NCBI GenBank assembly: GCA_900316965.1
Contig: ONEY01000008.1
Location: forward strand, 1-64,000
Length of the DNA: 64,000 bases
Direction: 5' to 3'
Source: an uncultured Bacteroidales bacterium
GTDB taxonomy: Bacteria; Bacteroidota; Bacteroidia; Bacteroidales; P3
In this document: positions 60,835 through 64,000 of the stretch, piece after piece
Layout: the number at the start of each line of letters is the position of its first letter
Numbering within the stretch: position 1 is the first letter of the stretch
Translations under genes and position numbers: made by a program
The notes under the pieces: model-generated
Seen by the model: the letters and a program-made list of their open reading frames with translations, nothing else
Databases searched by the model: none
What the model was told of the DNA's origin: nothing

Positions 60835-62277
60835 TTAATTTTTAATTACCCTTGTCACCTTACCATCGACAGTAAGGATATAGCTGCCATGCTTATAAGC
60901 GGAGAGATCTATTGAAGTACTGTTGCCTGTAAAGGTGACGTTCTCAATAACAACTCCCATTGCATTTAGCACACGCAGCTCATGAGTCGACGATGCGGAG
61001 CCTTCAACAGCGACTCTTACCTTACCTGACGTGGGGTTGGGGTAAGAATAAACGCTCTTGGTTTGGTCACTTATAAGGGCACTCATATTCTGTTGAGGAC
61101 AGGTGAAAGTCTCCATACCATCCATCTTGCACGAAACAAAATATTCACCTGTCAATCCGCCCTCCTGACAATAGTAGTAGTCATTGGCTCCAGGAATTAA
61201 ATCCCATTGCGTAGCGCCTGCCTCACGATGATACCACTGAATATCGGTAAGGCAATGACATGTATCCACCAAAGCGATCACGTCATTGTACAGAGGCATC
61301 ACATAAGTCTCAGGCAAATTAACATGGAATGAAATGGTTATAGGCGAGCTATAGAGCGCTGGACAGTTATGATTACGGAAGTACAGAGTTGCCGTATAGT
61401 CACCCGACACGATTCCTGCCGGAATATTGATATCGATTGAGCCAGTGAGTCCAGGAGTGTCAAGATTGGTCCAGTATACATTACTGAATGCTGGGTCGTT
61501 GAAGATAAGTCGGTACTGGTCTGGATCTCCAGTAAGAAGTCGGTACTGAATAGCACCTGTGCCAGCACAATAACCATAAGCTTCGACTTGAACACCTCTG
61601 TTGACACCATTCTCACCACCAAATGTGGTGTCGGGCAACATAGCCTCAAGTATTGCTCCATTTTGGATAATCTTAACATACTCATTGAGTTGGTAATTAC
61701 CAACTTGAGGTCCCTCTAATGTATAGGTTACCGTAACGTCCTTGTTCATTCCAATTGTAGGATTATTGAAACGGGCTGTTACATTATGGGTAACAACATC
61801 GGCACCAAGCAATCCATTAAGGGTTCCTGGATTGGTAACCTCTGCGACATTGTTTCCATCGTAAAACTTTGTGATTACAACAATTGTACCGTCAACATGC
61901 AGTGTGGCGGGATTAATTGTCAATGTTGTTGTGGACGTAGCTGGCGACAAACTGTCACCTGCAACAACAGGTGTGGCTGTGACTGTGTACACTCCCACAT
62001 TTGTAGGATAATTAGGAGAAACATACACCTCGTTACCATTAACAAAAGTGAGAATGGTTGATTGTGTGACGCCATTCCCATCTTCATAGGTGGCCGACAA
62101 CCCCATATAGGGTGTTGCCGTGTAGGTTACTGTTGTTTCACCATTCCACACAACATTGTAAACCGATGTGCCATCGCCAGTTTTACTTTGCATGGCCGAC
62201 TCCGAAGCAACGACCGACAATGGCATGGCTGTCATCGCAACTACGAGGAGTGTCAAAAAAAATGATAATCGTTTCAT
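60835..62277 (-). CDS. T9SS-sorted protein with YDG/MBG-type repeat domain
   Basis: 480 residues. Signal peptide about 1-24. The N-terminal third is an MBG/YDG-type Ig-like module: TYTATPYMGLSATYEDGNG, VGVYTVTATPVVAGDSL and TKFYDGNNVAEVTNPGTLNGL. The middle (about 190-390) is Ig-like with Cys-rich turns (YGYCAGTGAIQYRLL). The C-terminal ~75 residues (VYSYPNPTSGKVRVAVEG, LRVLNAMGVVIENV, YKHGSYILTVDG) are a Por_Secre tail. An adhesin or stalk-type surface protein is likely. It is first in a run with the OmpA-family gene. Confidence 0.85.
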   Translation of the reverse strand: MKRLSFFLTLLVVAMTAMPLSVVASESAMQSKTGDGTSVYNVVWNGETTVTYTATPYMGLSATYEDGNGVTQSTILTFVNGNEVYVSPNYPTNVGVYTVTATPVVAGDSLSPATSTTTLTINPATLHVDGTIVVITKFYDGNNVAEVTNPGTLNGLLGADVVTHNVTARFNNPTIGMNKDVTVTYTLEGPQVGNYQLNEYVKIIQNGAILEAMLPDTTFGGENGVNRGVQVEAYGYCAGTGAIQYRLLTGDPDQYRLIFNDPAFSNVYWTNLDTPGLTGSIDINIPAGIVSGDYTATLYFRNHNCPALYSSPITISFHVNLPETYVMPLYNDVIALVDTCHCLTDIQWYHREAGATQWDLIPGANDYYYCQEGGLTGEYFVSCKMDGMETFTCPQQNMSALISDQTKSVYSYPNPTSGKVRVAVEGSASSTHELRVLNAMGVVIENVTFTGNSTSIDLSAYKHGSYILTVDGKVTRVIKN

Positions 62278-62827
62278 AACAAAAAAATTTATAAAACAGA
62301 TGATTAGTAATTTTATTTCATTAAAACTTATTTATGTGAACTAGTAATTTTGATTACATCGTCTAAAAACTCTTTATTGTAACATCAATTCATCATCACA
62401 TGTATTTACTTTGCTTTTTACACACTCTTAACAAAACATCAAACAGAAACACACTCCATTGATAATAAACAAACTACGCCAATATAACCATATACTAACA
62501 CCTAACTTTTGGCGCTTAAAAAACAAAAAAATCGGCACTGCAAATTTACATATTATTTTTAAAAACACAAACTCCGACCCATATATTATACATTTAATGT
62601 CCTCTAAAAAAGTCAAAAAAAATATAGCAAATAAAATATTCATCACGATATCAATAAATTATAAAAACAAAGGCTTTCCCGAAAAAATTTTTGATATTTT
62701 AACTTATACAAAAAAACGCTTATCAAAAATTGAACAATAACACTCACCATCATTGTAACAATCACTATTTGTTTTTAAAAAATAAAAATCACTACTTTTA
62801 GTGATTTCGCAGTTGCTCAACAATATG
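62278..62827. other. A/T-rich spacer without supported features
   Basis: This 550-bp stretch between divergent genes (YDG-domain protein, feoAB) has only short, low-complexity frames, biased to Lys, Asn and Ile as expected from A/T-richness. A short inverted pair, atcact and agtgat, stands near 62789-62804 just before the feoAB -7 box. I see no RNA gene or further promoter I can defend. Confidence 0.5.
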
Positions 62828-62835
62828 TAACTTTG
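62828..62835 (+). promoter_or_regulatory. -7 box TAACTTTG for feoAB
   Basis: The box matches TAnnTTTG and lies 26 bp before the ATG at 62862. A TTG at 62813-62815 is too close to be a standard -33 element. Confidence 0.55.
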
Positions 62836-62861
62836 CACAATAAAAAGAAACAATAATACTA

Positions 62862-64000
62862 ATGTTACTCTCTGAATTACAAACAGGTAAGAAGGGTGTT
62901 GTAGTTCGTGTTTCTGGACATGGAGCCTTCAGAAAACGCATTATAGAAATGGGTTTCATAAAAGATGTCACCGTCGAAGCTATTCTCAACGCTCCTCTCA
63001 AAGACCCTATAAAATACCGCATAATGAACTTCGAGGTTTCTCTGCGTCGCAGCGATGCCGAGAAAGTGGAGATAGTTACCGAGGAAGAGGCTCAAAAAGA
63101 GATTGTCAACCACAACGACTTCAAAAGTATCGAAGTACCCGAATTAACCCTTAAACATATTGCCGAACACCGCAAAAAGACTATTAATGTTGCTCTTGTA
63201 GGCAACCCTAACTGCGGCAAAACAAGTATTTTCAACATAGCGGCTCATGCCCACGAGCGTGTAGGAAACTACAGCGGTGTCACCGTCGACGAAAAGGTGG
63301 GAACATTTCAGCATGGAGGCTATACATTCAATCTGGTTGATTTGCCAGGAACCTACTCCCTAAGTGCCTACTCTCCCGAAGAGCTTTATGTAAGAAAACA
63401 TATCATCGAGAAGAACCCAGACATCATACTCAACGTCGTAGATGGCAGCAACATCCAGCGCAATTTATATCTTACCACTCAACTCATCGACATGGACATC
63501 ACCATGGTGATGGCCCTGAATATGTACGACGAATTGAAAAAAAGTGGAGACAAACTGGACATTGAGCAACTGAGCACTCTGCTAGGAATACCTATTGTAC
63601 CCACTACTGGCCGCGACGGTAGCGGAATCGATGCTCTATTCGACAAAATAATCGAAGTCTTTGAAGGCCGCGACACCAAAACACGACATATACATGTAAA
63701 CCATGGACAAGAGTTGGAACGCTACATAAAACAACTCCGCACAGAGCTCTACGAACATGGCTTCAGCGACGACCTCTCGACGCGTTTTCTCAGCATTAAA
63801 TTACTTGAAAACGACAAACAACTCGAAACCTATGTAACCGAACGCGACCCCGACGGAAGCGTGATGAAAATGCGTAATGCCATCGCCGACAAATATCTGA
63901 AAACCAATCTCCACACCATCGACGATGCCGACCACGTCAAGGCTGCACACTCCAACGAAACACGCCCTCACCAAGATATTGAAAGCGCTATAACCGACGC
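62862..64000 (+). CDS. feoB: Fused FeoA-FeoB ferrous iron transporter, 5' part
   Basis: 379 codons are visible before the window ends. Residues about 1-75 are a FeoA/SH3-like domain (LQTGKKGVVVRVSGHGAFRKRIIEMGFI). The FeoB GTPase begins near 108: P-loop GNPNCGKTS near 114-122, switch GNYSGVTVDEK, DLPGTYSLSAYSPEE (G3), and NMYDELKKSG in the G4 position. The channel part lies beyond 64000. FeoB imports Fe2+ across the inner membrane. The fusion of FeoA to FeoB is usual in Bacteroidota. Confidence 0.95.
   Translation, partial: MLLSELQTGKKGVVVRVSGHGAFRKRIIEMGFIKDVTVEAILNAPLKDPIKYRIMNFEVSLRRSDAEKVEIVTEEEAQKEIVNHNDFKSIEVPELTLKHIAEHRKKTINVALVGNPNCGKTSIFNIAAHAHERVGNYSGVTVDEKVGTFQHGGYTFNLVDLPGTYSLSAYSPEELYVRKHIIEKNPDIILNVVDGSNIQRNLYLTTQLIDMDITMVMALNMYDELKKSGDKLDIEQLSTLLGIPIVPTTGRDGSGIDALFDKIIEVFEGRDTKTRHIHVNHGQELERYIKQLRTELYEHGFSDDLSTRFLSIKLLENDKQLETYVTERDPDGSVMKMRNAIADKYLKTNLHTIDDADHVKAAHSNETRPHQDIESAITD

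Overview
The window is a chromosomal segment of a bacterium of the phylum Bacteroidota, most likely order Bacteroidales. The evidence is as follows. Promoters carry the Bacteroidota -7 box TAnnTTTG and genes lack strong Shine-Dalgarno sites. Several genes end in type IX secretion (T9SS) sorting domains, and there are PorV-like and CarboxypepD_reg/TonB-receptor proteins. SecD and SecF are fused, as are FeoA and FeoB. DUF4271-HemD-RnpA-YidD are consecutive. The tmRNA encodes the tag (A)GENNYALAA, which as far as I recall matches Porphyromonas-type tags. I cannot name a genus. A T9SS, a sialidase, a DPP-IV-like peptidase, a gingipain-family protease and a 2-oxoacid:ferredoxin oxidoreductase fit an anaerobic, host-associated protein or glycan degrader.

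Layout. 1-6600 is accessory and decayed. It holds two AAA/DUF4143 ATPase genes (one cut by the window edge), a BspA-like LRR surface protein, a hipA C-terminal remnant, a DUF4230-like fragment, REP-like palindromes and two diverged copies of a ~400-bp intergenic repeat. It abuts the 3' end of ssrA (tmRNA), where part of the tmRNA end is duplicated, as at a used integration site. 6600-13700 is housekeeping: ssrA, tRNA-Asp, a HAD protein, rpsT, tRNA-Glu, adk, cysS and a coiled-coil envelope protein. 13860-18740 runs rightward: a C25 protease, DUF4271, HemD-like, rnpA and yidD. 19600-21665 holds an isolated MotA/MotB-like (Zorya ZorA/ZorB-like) pair. 21700-25200 has ribE, an S9 peptidase and a dolichyl/polyprenyl-phosphate mannosyltransferase. 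25300-27320 is a compact PqqD-like / HPr-kinase-like / S24-S26 peptidase-VanZ cassette. 28200-30500 has purM, a HIT protein and greA. 30580-40230 is a three-gene outer-membrane/T9SS operon (TonB-receptor-like protein, 1574-aa secreted protein, PorV-like protein). 40290-49550 has secDF, radC, folB, pheS, a cyclophilin lipoprotein and DUF4301. 49690 encodes an overlooked 44-aa protein with its own promoter and terminator. 50490-53320 is a ferredoxin plus 2-oxoacid oxidoreductase operon. 53800-62280 has DUF1573, an aminotransferase, T9SS/surface proteins, a sialidase, an OmpA-family protein and a YDG/MBG-domain T9SS protein. feoAB starts at 62862 and leaves the window.

How the genes fit together. 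The C25 protease, BspA-like protein, YDG protein and small T9SS cargo would be exported by a T9SS whose core genes are outside the window. The PorV-like protein could serve as the outer-membrane carrier. The least explained items are the MotAB-like pair without Zorya effectors and with an in-frame TGA near its natural start, the RiPP-like cassette without precursor or core enzyme, the 11-bp tandem repeats at two distant loci, the duplicated intergenic element, and the 44-aa protein.
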